A stretch of DNA of 64,000 bases from Saccharothrix syringae (lineage in GTDB: Bacteria; Actinomycetota; Actinomycetes; Mycobacteriales; Pseudonocardiaceae): positions 7,998,001 to 8,062,000 of the forward strand of contig NZ_CP034550.1 of the NCBI RefSeq assembly GCF_009498035.1, written 5' to 3'. The translations under genes were made by a program, and so were the position numbers. Shown piece after piece: positions 32,560 through 39,992 of this stretch; position 1 is the first letter of the stretch; each line of letters starts with the position of its first letter. Below the pieces are notes generated by a model. It was not told the DNA's origin. It made no database searches and saw only the letters and a list, made by a program, of their open reading frames with translations.

Positions 32560-32715
32560 ATGCCCTGGGTCAGCAGGCACCGCAGGCGGGTGCCCTACAG
32601 CTTCTTCCGCACCACCACCGTGCAGAGCCACTACCGCCGGCGCCCCGGCAGCGTGCCGATCGTCCCGATCGCCATCGTCGCCGGGATCATGCTGCTGCTC
32701 ATCCTCATCTTCTGA
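32560..32715 (+). CDS. Small single-pass membrane protein
   Basis: A 51-residue open frame starting at ATG after a purine-rich GGTGGGGAG site. The first 30 residues are strongly basic (RHRRR, HYRRR), and the last 18 (IVPIAIVAGIMLLLILIF) form one hydrophobic helix reaching the C-terminus. This suggests a tail-anchored protein with cytoplasmic basic segment. I recognise no family. It is flanked on both sides by strong hairpins, so it is a monocistronic unit. Good initiation context and codon bias support a real gene; the function is unknown. Confidence 0.7.
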   Translation: MPWVSRHRRRVPYSFFRTTTVQSHYRRRPGSVPIVPIAIVAGIMLLLILIF

Positions 32716-32727
32716 GCCCCGCCGACC

Positions 32728-32766
32728 ACCGCGGTGTCCCGCCACCCCCGTGGCGGACACCGCGGT
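32728..32766. terminator. Bidirectional terminator between convergent genes
   Basis: The arms ACCGCGGTGTCCCGCCAC and GTGGCGGACACCGCGGT pair over 17 bp with a single C bulge. The hairpin sits between the ends of the small membrane protein gene (+) and the polytopic membrane protein gene (-). Confidence 0.85.
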
Positions 32767-32774
32767 CGAGCGGC

Positions 32775-34037
32775 TCACTTGCCGGTGATGCGGGAGAAGA
32801 ACTCCAGGGCCTGGCCGAACAACGTCCGCCCGGTCCGGAGTTCGCCCAGTGCGCCGAGCAACGCGACCAGGAACCAGATCCAGGCGAACGTCCGCACGGG
32901 CCCCGCGATGCCGTCGGGCACGGTGGCGCCGAACAGGCCGAGCGCGGAGAGGGCGCCGAGCGGCACCGCGCCGATGACGATCCTCCGCACGAACCCCGCC
33001 AGCAGGGCGAACCTGCTCTGCAGGTCGATGGCGCCGCGCAGGGGCTCGACCGGGAGTTCGTCCAGCCTGCCGGACAGCAGGGTCTCGACCAGGCCGCACA
33101 CCTTGTCCAGGAAGTCGCCCCGGGTCGTCTTCGCGGGCAGCACCACCCACACGCACATCATCTCGGCGACCTGCGCGGCCAGTTCGCACCGGTGCCGCAG
33201 CACCGAGCGGGCCAGCGCGTTCGGCGGTCGCACCACCCGCCACAGCCCCCGCCGGAGGACCAGGGCCACCACGCCCATCCGGTCGACGATCCGGCGTCGC
33301 GTGCCCACCTTCAGGAAGTCCTCGTCGGAACTCGCCAGGGCGATGGACGCGAACAACGCGCGCAACCCGTTGCCGACGGGATCGGTCAACCACAGGCGGC
33401 GACGCACGTACCAGGCCACGGGTGCCCCGAAGAGGAAGGCGGCGCAAAGGGAGGCGGTCGTGAGGCTGCCGTGGACCAGCAGGTAGAACAGGAAGCCGTC
33501 CCCGACCGTGTTCCCGACCAGCGGGCGGACCGGGCCGGTGCCCGTCACCTCGCCGTAGACGATCAGCCCGGCCGTGGCCAGCACGGCCACCAGGTGCAGC
33601 GACCCGATCGACGTGGCGAGCCGGGGCAGGCGCGTCAGGATGACGAGGACCAGCAGCAGCGGCGAGTTCACCAGCACGTAGCCCATCAGGCCCGCCAGGA
33701 TCGCGGCTCCCGCGCCGCGCGCGTCACCGAAGTGCGCTGCGATGCCGACCCACAGCAGGCACAGCACCGCCAAGCCCGTGAAGCCCAGGAGGACGCCGAG
33801 CCGGGCGTGCGCCACCGCCCGCCGCGCCAGCCTCCGGTACACGGCCCGGTGCCGGGCAGCGACCAGGTCCGCCCCCAGCCCACGTGGGGTCAGGGCCGCC
33901 ACGACCGCGTCCCGGTTGCGGACCTGTTCGCTGATGATCGACCTCGTGGCGCCGGCGACGAAGCCGAGGCCCAGCGACCTCCACCGCTGTCGCAGCGTGG
34001 CACCCGACGCCCTCGCGCCGCCGTGGAAACCGGTCAA
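32775..34037 (-). CDS. Polytopic membrane protein of unknown function
   Basis: A 420-residue protein. A hydrophilic N-terminal 70 residues is followed by about four hydrophobic segments (for example LGVLLGFTGLAVLCLLWVG and LVAVLATAGLIVYGEV), then an amphipathic region around residues 230-340 and two C-terminal membrane segments near 345-400. I see no motif that assigns a family. The start is uncertain: the frame opens at a TTG with AAAGGG eight bases upstream, but a later start is possible. It is monocistronic, convergent with the small membrane gene and lying downstream of the VIT/VWA gene. It is a hypothetical protein. Confidence 0.7.
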   Translation of the reverse strand: MTGFHGGARASGATLRQRWRSLGLGFVAGATRSIISEQVRNRDAVVAALTPRGLGADLVAARHRAVYRRLARRAVAHARLGVLLGFTGLAVLCLLWVGIAAHFGDARGAGAAILAGLMGYVLVNSPLLLVLVILTRLPRLATSIGSLHLVAVLATAGLIVYGEVTGTGPVRPLVGNTVGDGFLFYLLVHGSLTTASLCAAFLFGAPVAWYVRRRLWLTDPVGNGLRALFASIALASSDEDFLKVGTRRRIVDRMGVVALVLRRGLWRVVRPPNALARSVLRHRCELAAQVAEMMCVWVVLPAKTTRGDFLDKVCGLVETLLSGRLDELPVEPLRGAIDLQSRFALLAGFVRRIVIGAVPLGALSALGLFGATVPDGIAGPVRTFAWIWFLVALLGALGELRTGRTLFGQALEFFSRITGK

Positions 34038-34107
34038 CTAAAAGCCCTTTCGGCCAACCGGTCGAAAACCGCTCACGAACCCTGGCGCCGCGATCCTAGC
34101 CGGCTCC

Positions 34108-34191
34108 GGCGGGAGTCCGAGCAGGATTGGCGGGAGCCCGGGCGAAGTCGGCGAGAGCCCAGGCAAGGTCAGCGAGTGCCCGGGCCGGATC
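34108..34191. repeat. Four-copy 21-bp tandem repeat
   Basis: Units at 34108, 34129, 34150 and 34171 share the pattern GGCGGGAGnCCnnGCnnGnT with drift. The last unit merges into the terminator hairpin of the VIT/VWA gene. The array is non-coding as far as I can tell, and 21 bases would also preserve reading frame. Confidence 0.8.
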
Positions 34192-34217
34192 AGGGGCGAA
34201 CCTGATCCGGCCCGGGC
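34178..34217 (-). terminator. Strong hairpin downstream of the VIT/VWA gene
   Basis: A perfect 17-bp stem (GCCCGGGCCGGATCAGG against its complement) has a 6-base loop GGCGAA. It lies 78 bases past the stop of the minus-strand VIT/VWA gene and upstream of the next minus-strand gene. Confidence 0.85.
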
Positions 34218-34294
34218 CCGGTCCCCGGTCTCTCCCCCACCACCGGAGTTCCGAGCCCGAGCCGGACGGTCCGCGGGTCGGTGCCCCGCGGACG

Positions 34295-36826
34295 TCACCG
34301 CTTCCAGAAAGGCTTGCGGCGACGCGGTTCGGTCAGCTCCGCCAAGATCTCGACCGCCCGCTGGAAGCGCTGTTCGACCGTTGCCGGACCGGCCAGTTCG
34401 GCGGCCAGCTCGGTGAGTCGGCGGACGGTCTCCGCCGGTGCGCCGGCCGCCTCCCACGCCGACAGGTGCCGGGTGATCGCCTCGTGCAGGTGGACCAGCA
34501 AGGGCACCTGCGCCTCAGGGGTGCGGGTGGCGCGCAGGCCGGCGAGTTCGGTGGACAGGAACGCGGCCAGGTCCGGGGTCGGCGGTGCGACGTCCGGCTT
34601 GGGTGCTTGAGGTCGTCCGACCACACCGGGGACCTGCGGCAGTCCGACGCTCGGGGCAGGCGCGTTCGGCACCTGACCCCCTCGCCCTCCGCCACCGCCG
34701 GCCGGAGCGGGTGCGTTCGGGGCTTGGCCGCCCCGGCGTCCGACACCGTCGCCGAGGCGTTGCGGCATGCCGGTGCGGCCCAGTTCGGGCGACCGCGCGG
34801 CGCTCAGCTTCCTCATCCGGGGCGCCGGGGCGGGCGCACCTGCCGGGGGAGCCGCGAAGGGCATGGCCGCGGCGGGCATCGCGCCGGCGAAACCGGCGGC
34901 CGCGGGTGCGGGGGCGTAGGACCCGCCGAACGCCGTGTCGGGTGCCTGGTGCACCCATCCGTCCGGTAGCTCCACCGGTTGCGTCACCCGGCGCACGGTG
35001 CCGGACTCGTTGACCACCCGCTCGTCCACCGCCACGAACGCGGTGAACCTGGAGAGCACGCCGAATCGCAGGGACGTGTCCACGATCCGCCGTTCCAGGT
35101 CGGTCGGGTTGCCCGCGCCCACGACGTACCGGTCCTCCAGGTCCCGCACTCGGGCCCGGGCCCAGAGGGCGGCCAGGCCCACGTTGTCGCTGGGGGTGGC
35201 GGGCAGGCGGTGGCGCCAGCCGTTGTCGCCGGTGATCTCGACTTCGCCGGTCGGCTCGCCCGCATAGCGGCCGGTGATGAGCACCGGGGCGCCGGTGAAC
35301 AGGTCCGGCAGCGGGGTGGGTGCCAGTGTCTGCTCGGTGATGGCCAGGCCGGCCGCGTGCACTGCCAGGCCGGTCAGCACGGGTGCGCCGATGCGGTGGT
35401 GGATGTGCCGCATGGCCTCGTCCAGGCGGTCCTCCGACTCGACCAGCTCGCAGCGGCCGGTGGAGCCGGCCAGGCGCTGCAGGAACGCGGCGTTGACGGC
35501 TCGGTCGATGCCGACGGTGTGCACGCGCACGCCGGCCAGGCCGGTGGCGACCTCGCGCAGCAACCGGTCCTCGTCGCCGACCTGGCCGTCCGTCACGAGC
35601 ACCAGCACGCGCTCCCGCTCGCCGTTCGCGCCGAGCAGTTCGGCCGCGCGCCGCAGCGGGGCCAGCATCTCGGTGCTGCCGCGTGCGCCCAGGCCGGCCA
35701 GGAACTCCACCGCGCGGTAGCGGTTGCGGTCGGTCGCCTCGACCAGGCCGGCGGGCAGGGTGTCCGGGCTGTCGAGCCGGTCGTCGAACGCCAGCACGGC
35801 GAAGCGGTCGCCGGTGGTGAGCGAGTCGACCACGCGGCTCGCCGCGCGCCGGGCGGCGACGACCTTCCAGCCGCCCATGGAACCCGATCTGTCCAGCACG
35901 AGCACCACGTCCCGGCCGCGCACCGGACCGGTGGGCTCCGGCGGCAGCACGGTCAGCGCGAACGTGCCGCCGGTGCCCTCCTCGTCCGGGCGGACGGCCA
36001 GCGACGTGCGCACCGCGCCCGCGTCGGCGAACCGCAGGCGCAGCAGGAAGTCCCGGTCCACGCGCGCCCCCGGCTCGACCCGGACCCGGAACCCGGTGGC
36101 GGTCTCCTCGGTGACGGTGGCGTGCAGGCTCGACGCCGGTCGCGCGACCGGCAGCCCGGCCGGCTCCACGTCCACCACCACGGACAGCCGCACCGGGTCG
36201 GGGAAGCCGGGCAGCAGCACCGGCGGGCTGATCCGGGAGGCGTCGGGCACCGCGTCGGTGTCCTGGGCGACGCCGTCGCCGACCTGGCCGCCCGCCAGCG
36301 GGGTGCCGGGGATGTAGCGGGGCGCCACGACCAGCGGGAGGCGGTACTCGGCGGCGTCGTCCTCGTAGGCGAGGACACCGACCAGGGTCAGCCGCACGGT
36401 GACCTGCTCGCCGGGCACGAGGTTGCCGACCCGGGTGGTGAACACGCCGGGCCGCTCCTCCTCGGCGATGGCGGCGCGCTTGCCGCCCGAGATGGCCTGG
36501 TCGTAGTCGGCCCTGGCCTCGCCGCGCTCCTTGAGGACGCCCTCCACCACGCGCCCGTCGGCCTCGACGCGCAACCCGGTCACGGCGGCGCGGGCCGGCA
36601 GCGGGAAGACGTAGGTCGCTTCGAGCGGTTCGGCGTGCGGGTTGCGGAACACCTGGGTGAGGGTGGTGCGCGAGGCCAGCCCGGTGATGGTGGCGTGCAC
36701 GTCGACCGCTTCGAGCGGCAGGTTGCCGCGCTCGGTGCGCAGGCAGCCGAGCCCGGCGTCTTCGGCCGGTTCGGCGGGCAGGGTCGTGGCCCCGGGGGTC
36801 TCGATGACGTCGATGGTGGTGCTCAT
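34295..36826 (-). CDS. VIT and von Willebrand factor A domain protein
   Basis: An 843-residue protein. The N-terminal VIT (inter-alpha-trypsin inhibitor) domain, about residues 25-160, includes TLTQVFRNPHAEPLEATYVF. A VWA domain at about 300-480 keeps the MIDAS motif DRSGSM and the later TDGQVGDE. A Pro/Ala/Gly-rich region near 640-760 leads to a C-terminal helical domain. VIT/VWA proteins bind metal and protein partners, often at the cell surface, but no signal peptide is seen, so this one is probably cytoplasmic. Its ATG overlaps the MerR-type regulator's stop (ATGA at 36823-36826), so the two are translationally coupled and probably act together. The cellular role of this pair is unknown to me. 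Confidence 0.9.
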   Translation of the reverse strand: MSTTIDVIETPGATTLPAEPAEDAGLGCLRTERGNLPLEAVDVHATITGLASRTTLTQVFRNPHAEPLEATYVFPLPARAAVTGLRVEADGRVVEGVLKERGEARADYDQAISGGKRAAIAEEERPGVFTTRVGNLVPGEQVTVRLTLVGVLAYEDDAAEYRLPLVVAPRYIPGTPLAGGQVGDGVAQDTDAVPDASRISPPVLLPGFPDPVRLSVVVDVEPAGLPVARPASSLHATVTEETATGFRVRVEPGARVDRDFLLRLRFADAGAVRTSLAVRPDEEGTGGTFALTVLPPEPTGPVRGRDVVLVLDRSGSMGGWKVVAARRAASRVVDSLTTGDRFAVLAFDDRLDSPDTLPAGLVEATDRNRYRAVEFLAGLGARGSTEMLAPLRRAAELLGANGERERVLVLVTDGQVGDEDRLLREVATGLAGVRVHTVGIDRAVNAAFLQRLAGSTGRCELVESEDRLDEAMRHIHHRIGAPVLTGLAVHAAGLAITEQTLAPTPLPDLFTGAPVLITGRYAGEPTGEVEITGDNGWRHRLPATPSDNVGLAALWARARVRDLEDRYVVGAGNPTDLERRIVDTSLRFGVLSRFTAFVAVDERVVNESGTVRRVTQPVELPDGWVHQAPDTAFGGSYAPAPAAAGFAGAMPAAAMPFAAPPAGAPAPAPRMRKLSAARSPELGRTGMPQRLGDGVGRRGGQAPNAPAPAGGGGGRGGQVPNAPAPSVGLPQVPGVVGRPQAPKPDVAPPTPDLAAFLSTELAGLRATRTPEAQVPLLVHLHEAITRHLSAWEAAGAPAETVRRLTELAAELAGPATVEQRFQRAVEILAELTEPRRRKPFWKR

Positions 36827-37707
36827 CCGTTGTCCTCTCCAGTGGTCGGGGCCAGACCCGTGCGGGCGAGCAGGTCGAGCAGCGGTGCCGCGGCGGCGGC
36901 GATGGCGGTCAGGTCGGCGGGGTCGGGGGTGCGGGTGGCGTCGTGGAGCAGGAGGGTGACGCCGGGGGCGAGGCGCAGGCCCGGGACGACCACCGGTGCG
37001 GGAGCAGGGGGTGCGGGGGCAGGAGGTGCGGGGGCAGGAGGTGCGGAGGCGGCAGGTGCGGAGGCGGCGGCAGGCGAGGCGGGTGCGGGGGCGGGGGCGG
37101 GGGCGGCGGCGGGCGAGGCGGGTGCGGATGCGGTAGGCGCGGCATCAGTACCGGCGTCAGCAGCCGCACCTGCGTCACCAGCAGCGTCACCAGCAGCGCC
37201 GGCGTCAACGGCGGGCCGGTCGCGCCAGAAGCCCGCACTCCGCGGTGGAGCAGGCGGCACGGCAGAGGGCACAACGGGCGGCACAGCAGGTGCCGCCGCG
37301 GCCACACCGCCTTCCGCACCGACCCCGGCACCGACCCCGGCACCACCCCCGGTCCCGATCTCCAGCGCCAACCCGCGCCCGTTCCCCACCTCCAGCTCGG
37401 CCAGCTCGGCCAGCCGCGCGTCGGACGCCCCGACCACCAACCCCTGGATCTCGGCCAACGTCCGCCCGGCCGCCTGCAGCTTCTTCACCGCCACGACCTG
37501 CAGCAGGTGCCGCCACCCGTACAGCGCGGTCCGCCCCCGGTGCGCCGCCGGCCGGTCCACCAGCCCGATGGTCGTGTACCAGCGGATCGCACGGCCGTTG
37601 GGCAGCTCCCGCACCCGGCCGCTCCGCTGCCCGCCATACCCCTCGGCCAACAGTGCCGCGACCCGATCCGGGAGCTGGTCGATCGTCCACAGCTCCTCGT
37701 CGCTCAC
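36823..37707 (-). CDS. MerR-type transcriptional regulator with long Ala/Pro/Gly linker
   Basis: A 294-residue protein. The first 100 residues are a MerR-like winged helix: LWTIDQLPDRVAALL, RELPNGRAIRWYTTIGLVDRP and ALYGWRHLLQVVAVKKLQ. Residues about 125-245 are an extreme low-complexity run of Ala, Pro and Gly. A folded C-terminal tail contains LRLAPGVTLLLHD. I chose the GTG at 37707 over 37722 because a TTGACA/CAGCAT promoter with 17-bp spacing would start transcription at this GTG, making a leaderless message. Twin palindromic sites overlap the -35 box, so autoregulation is likely. It is coupled to the VIT/VWA gene by an ATGA overlap and presumably controls that operon. Confidence 0.85.
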   Translation of the reverse strand: MSDEELWTIDQLPDRVAALLAEGYGGQRSGRVRELPNGRAIRWYTTIGLVDRPAAHRGRTALYGWRHLLQVVAVKKLQAAGRTLAEIQGLVVGASDARLAELAELEVGNGRGLALEIGTGGGAGVGAGVGAEGGVAAAAPAVPPVVPSAVPPAPPRSAGFWRDRPAVDAGAAGDAAGDAGAAADAGTDAAPTASAPASPAAAPAPAPAPASPAAASAPAASAPPAPAPPAPAPPAPAPVVVPGLRLAPGVTLLLHDATRTPDPADLTAIAAAAAPLLDLLARTGLAPTTGEDNG

Positions 37708-37713
37708 AGGGCA

Positions 37714-37755
37714 ATGCTGCACCCGGGATCTGACAGTGTCAACGTGACAGTGTCA
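37714..37755 (-). promoter_or_regulatory. Promoter and twin operator of the MerR/VIT operon
   Basis: On the minus strand, -35 TTGACA (37742-37737) and -10 CAGCAT (37719-37714) are 17 bp apart. Two copies of the perfect palindrome TGACAGTGTCA lie at 37731-37741 and 37745-37755, 14 bases apart, the first overlapping the -35 box. The predicted transcription start coincides with the GTG at 37707. Confidence 0.7.
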
Positions 37756-37758
37756 GAT

Positions 37759-38730
37759 TCACCCGGTCTCGCGAACCACCAGCACCGACGGGAACAGCTC
37801 GACCGGCCGCCGCGCCCGCCCCTCCAGCACCGCCGAGACCGCGCCGGCGGCGATCTCCTCCACCGGGTTCGTGCTGGTGGTCAACGCGCCCAACGACGCC
37901 ACCGGCAGGTCGTCGAACCCCGCCACCGCCACGTCACCGGGCACGTCCACCCCCGCCCGCCGCAGCGCGCCCAACACCCCCAGCGCGCTCAGGTCACCCA
38001 GCGCGTAAACGGCGTCGGTGTCCGGCCAACGACGCATGATCTCGACCGCCGCCTCCTCGCCCCGCACCGCCGAGAAATCCCCCGGCACCACCCGAACCGG
38101 GCACCCCGCCTCCTCCACCACGCGCGCATAAGCCCCCACCGCCCGCTGCACGCACGGCAACCACCCCACCCCCGACACCATCGCCACCCGCCGCCGGCCA
38201 CCACCGAGCAGGTGCTCCACCACCCGCGCCGTGCCCCCCGCGTTGTCGACGTCGAACGCGGCCACCTCGCGCGTCCCCACCCCGATCGCCGCCACGCGAC
38301 CGCGCAACGACCGGGGCGCCGCGGCCAGCAGCTCCTGCGTCGGGTTGACCACCAGGACCGCCCCGATCGCCCGGTTCTCCCCCAACCGGGCCAGCGCACC
38401 GGGGTCGTCCAGCGGCAGCCAGTGCAGCGACACCCCCGCCTCGTGCGCGCCCGCCACCCCGGCCGCCGCCGCGACCACGCGCCCCACGTACTGGTCCGCC
38501 AGCACGTCCGCGGTCACCCCGCCGACGGCCACCGCCACCCGCGGCCCTCCCCGGGTGGCCAGGGCGCGGGCCGCCGCGTTGGGCACGTAGCCCAGGTCCC
38601 GCGCCGCCGAGCCGACCCGCGAGCGCGTGGCGGGCGAGGCGGGACCCCGTCCGCTCAGCGCCCGGGACGCCGTCGCCGCCGAAACACCGGCCGCCCGCGC
38701 CACGTCCTCCAGCGTCACCCTGTGCACCAC
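37759..38730 (-). CDS. LacI/GalR-family transcriptional regulator
   Basis: A 323-residue repressor. The N-terminal LacI helix-turn-helix (VTLEDVARAAGVSAATASRA, then hinge YVPNAAARALA) is followed by a periplasmic-binding-protein-like effector domain that includes DNAGGTARVVEHLL and the late VAGFDDLPVASLGALTTS. The effector should be a sugar or related small molecule. The gene is divergent from an MFS transporter, with a perfect 14-bp operator 21 bases upstream of its own start, so it probably represses both genes. GTG 38730 or the adjacent GTG 38727 can be the start; neither has a strong ribosome site. Confidence 0.93.
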   Translation of the reverse strand: MVHRVTLEDVARAAGVSAATASRALSGRGPASPATRSRVGSAARDLGYVPNAAARALATRGGPRVAVAVGGVTADVLADQYVGRVVAAAAGVAGAHEAGVSLHWLPLDDPGALARLGENRAIGAVLVVNPTQELLAAAPRSLRGRVAAIGVGTREVAAFDVDNAGGTARVVEHLLGGGRRRVAMVSGVGWLPCVQRAVGAYARVVEEAGCPVRVVPGDFSAVRGEEAAVEIMRRWPDTDAVYALGDLSALGVLGALRRAGVDVPGDVAVAGFDDLPVASLGALTTSTNPVEEIAAGAVSAVLEGRARRPVELFPSVLVVRETG

Positions 38731-38751
38731 GCCGCCAGTCTGCTCTTGCGG

Positions 38752-38765
38752 TGGAAGCGCTTCCA
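38752..38765. promoter_or_regulatory. LacI-family operator
   Basis: TGGAAGCGCTTCCA is a perfect 14-bp palindrome with the central CG typical of LacI/GalR operators. It is midway between the divergent regulator and transporter genes. Confidence 0.85.
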
Positions 38766-38803
38766 GGCTTGAGGTCGGGACATCCGAGACCCGAGGAGCA
38801 CGG

Positions 38804-39979
38804 ATGACCACCCGGACCCACCGGACCGCACCCGCCGTCGGCGTGGGCGTCGTCTTCGGCCTCAACGGCCTGGCGCTCGCCACCTGGTTCGCCCGCGTGC
38901 CCGCCGCCCAGGGCGCCCTGGGCCTCGGCGCGGGCGCGCTCGGCCTGGTCCTGCTCGCCGGGTCGGCGGGCTCCACCCTGGCCATGCTGACCGCCGGCGA
39001 GGTCACCCACCGGCTCGGTCCGCGCCGGACGGCGCGCCTGGCCACCTGCTTGGTCGCCGCCGGCCTCGCCGTCGCGGGCACTGCCGTCGGCGCGCTGCCC
39101 TCGGTGGTCGGCACCGCGGTCGGCCTGTTCGCCATGGGCCTGGGGTCGGGCACCTGCAACGTGGCGATGAACGTGGAGGCGGCCGACGTCGAGCGGGCGC
39201 TGGGCCGGGCGGTCATGCCCCGCTTCCACGGCGCGTGGAGCCTGGGCACGGTCGTCGCGGCGGCGCTGGCCGCGCTCGTGACCTGGGCCGGGCTGCCGGT
39301 CACCGCGCACCTGGTGGCCGTGGCCGCGGCGGTGCTGGTCGGCACGCTGGCGGCGACCCGGCGGTTCCGGGACCGCGACGCGGAGGCCGCCCGGACCGGC
39401 AGCGGTGTCACCGCGGCCTGGCGGGAGCCGCGCACGCTGCTGATCGGGCTGCTGGTGCTGGTGCTGGCGTTCACCGAGGGCACCGCCAACGACTGGCTGG
39501 CCGTGGCGTTCGTCGACGGGCACGGGTTCGACCCGGCCGGTGGCGCGGCGGTGTTCGCGGTCTTCGTGACCACCATGACGCTCGGCCGCGTGGTCGGCAC
39601 GACCGCCCTGGACCGCTGGGGCCGGGTGCCGGTCGTGCTGGCCTGCATGCTGCTCGCGATCACCGGGGTGGCGCTCGCGGTGCTCGCCGGGTCGCCCGCG
39701 GTGGCCGCGGCCGGGGTGGCGCTGTGGGGCCTGGGCACGTCGCTGGGCTTCCCGGTGGGCATGAGCGCCGCCGCGGACGACCCGGCCCGCGCCGCGGCCC
39801 GGCTGAGCGTGGTGGCGCTCATCGGGTACACCGCGTTCCTGACCGGCCCGCCGCTGGTCGGCCTGCTGGGCGACCGGGTCGGCGTGCTGCGCGCCCTGCT
39901 GGTCGTGCCGGTGCTGCTGGTTCCCGCGCTCGCCCTGGTGCCGGTGCTCTCCCGAAGTGCGGACCGCGCACCCCGGTGA
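38804..39979 (+). CDS. MFS transporter (YbjJ/fucose-permease-like)
   Basis: A 391-residue membrane protein with about 12 helices. Its features resemble the YbjJ/FucP branch of the major facilitator superfamily: LNGLALATWFARVPAAQ in helix 1, GLGSGTCNVAMNVEAADVE in helix 4-5 and RFHGAWSLGT. The ATG follows CGAGGAG. The divergent LacI regulator and shared operator suggest a sugar or similar small solute, imported or exported. The formate dehydrogenase gene starts only 13 bases after the stop, so its transcript may read into that operon. The substrate is unknown. Confidence 0.85.
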   Translation: MTTRTHRTAPAVGVGVVFGLNGLALATWFARVPAAQGALGLGAGALGLVLLAGSAGSTLAMLTAGEVTHRLGPRRTARLATCLVAAGLAVAGTAVGALPSVVGTAVGLFAMGLGSGTCNVAMNVEAADVERALGRAVMPRFHGAWSLGTVVAAALAALVTWAGLPVTAHLVAVAAAVLVGTLAATRRFRDRDAEAARTGSGVTAAWREPRTLLIGLLVLVLAFTEGTANDWLAVAFVDGHGFDPAGGAAVFAVFVTTMTLGRVVGTTALDRWGRVPVVLACMLLAITGVALAVLAGSPAVAAAGVALWGLGTSLGFPVGMSAAADDPARAAARLSVVALIGYTAFLTGPPLVGLLGDRVGVLRALLVVPVLLVPALALVPVLSRSADRAPR

Positions 39980-39992
39980 CAGCATGGGGCGC

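Noticed and set aside
37708..37722. Longer start (GTG 37722) for the MerR-type regulator
   Set aside because: It would lie upstream of the predicted -10 box and adds five residues not typical of the domain start.
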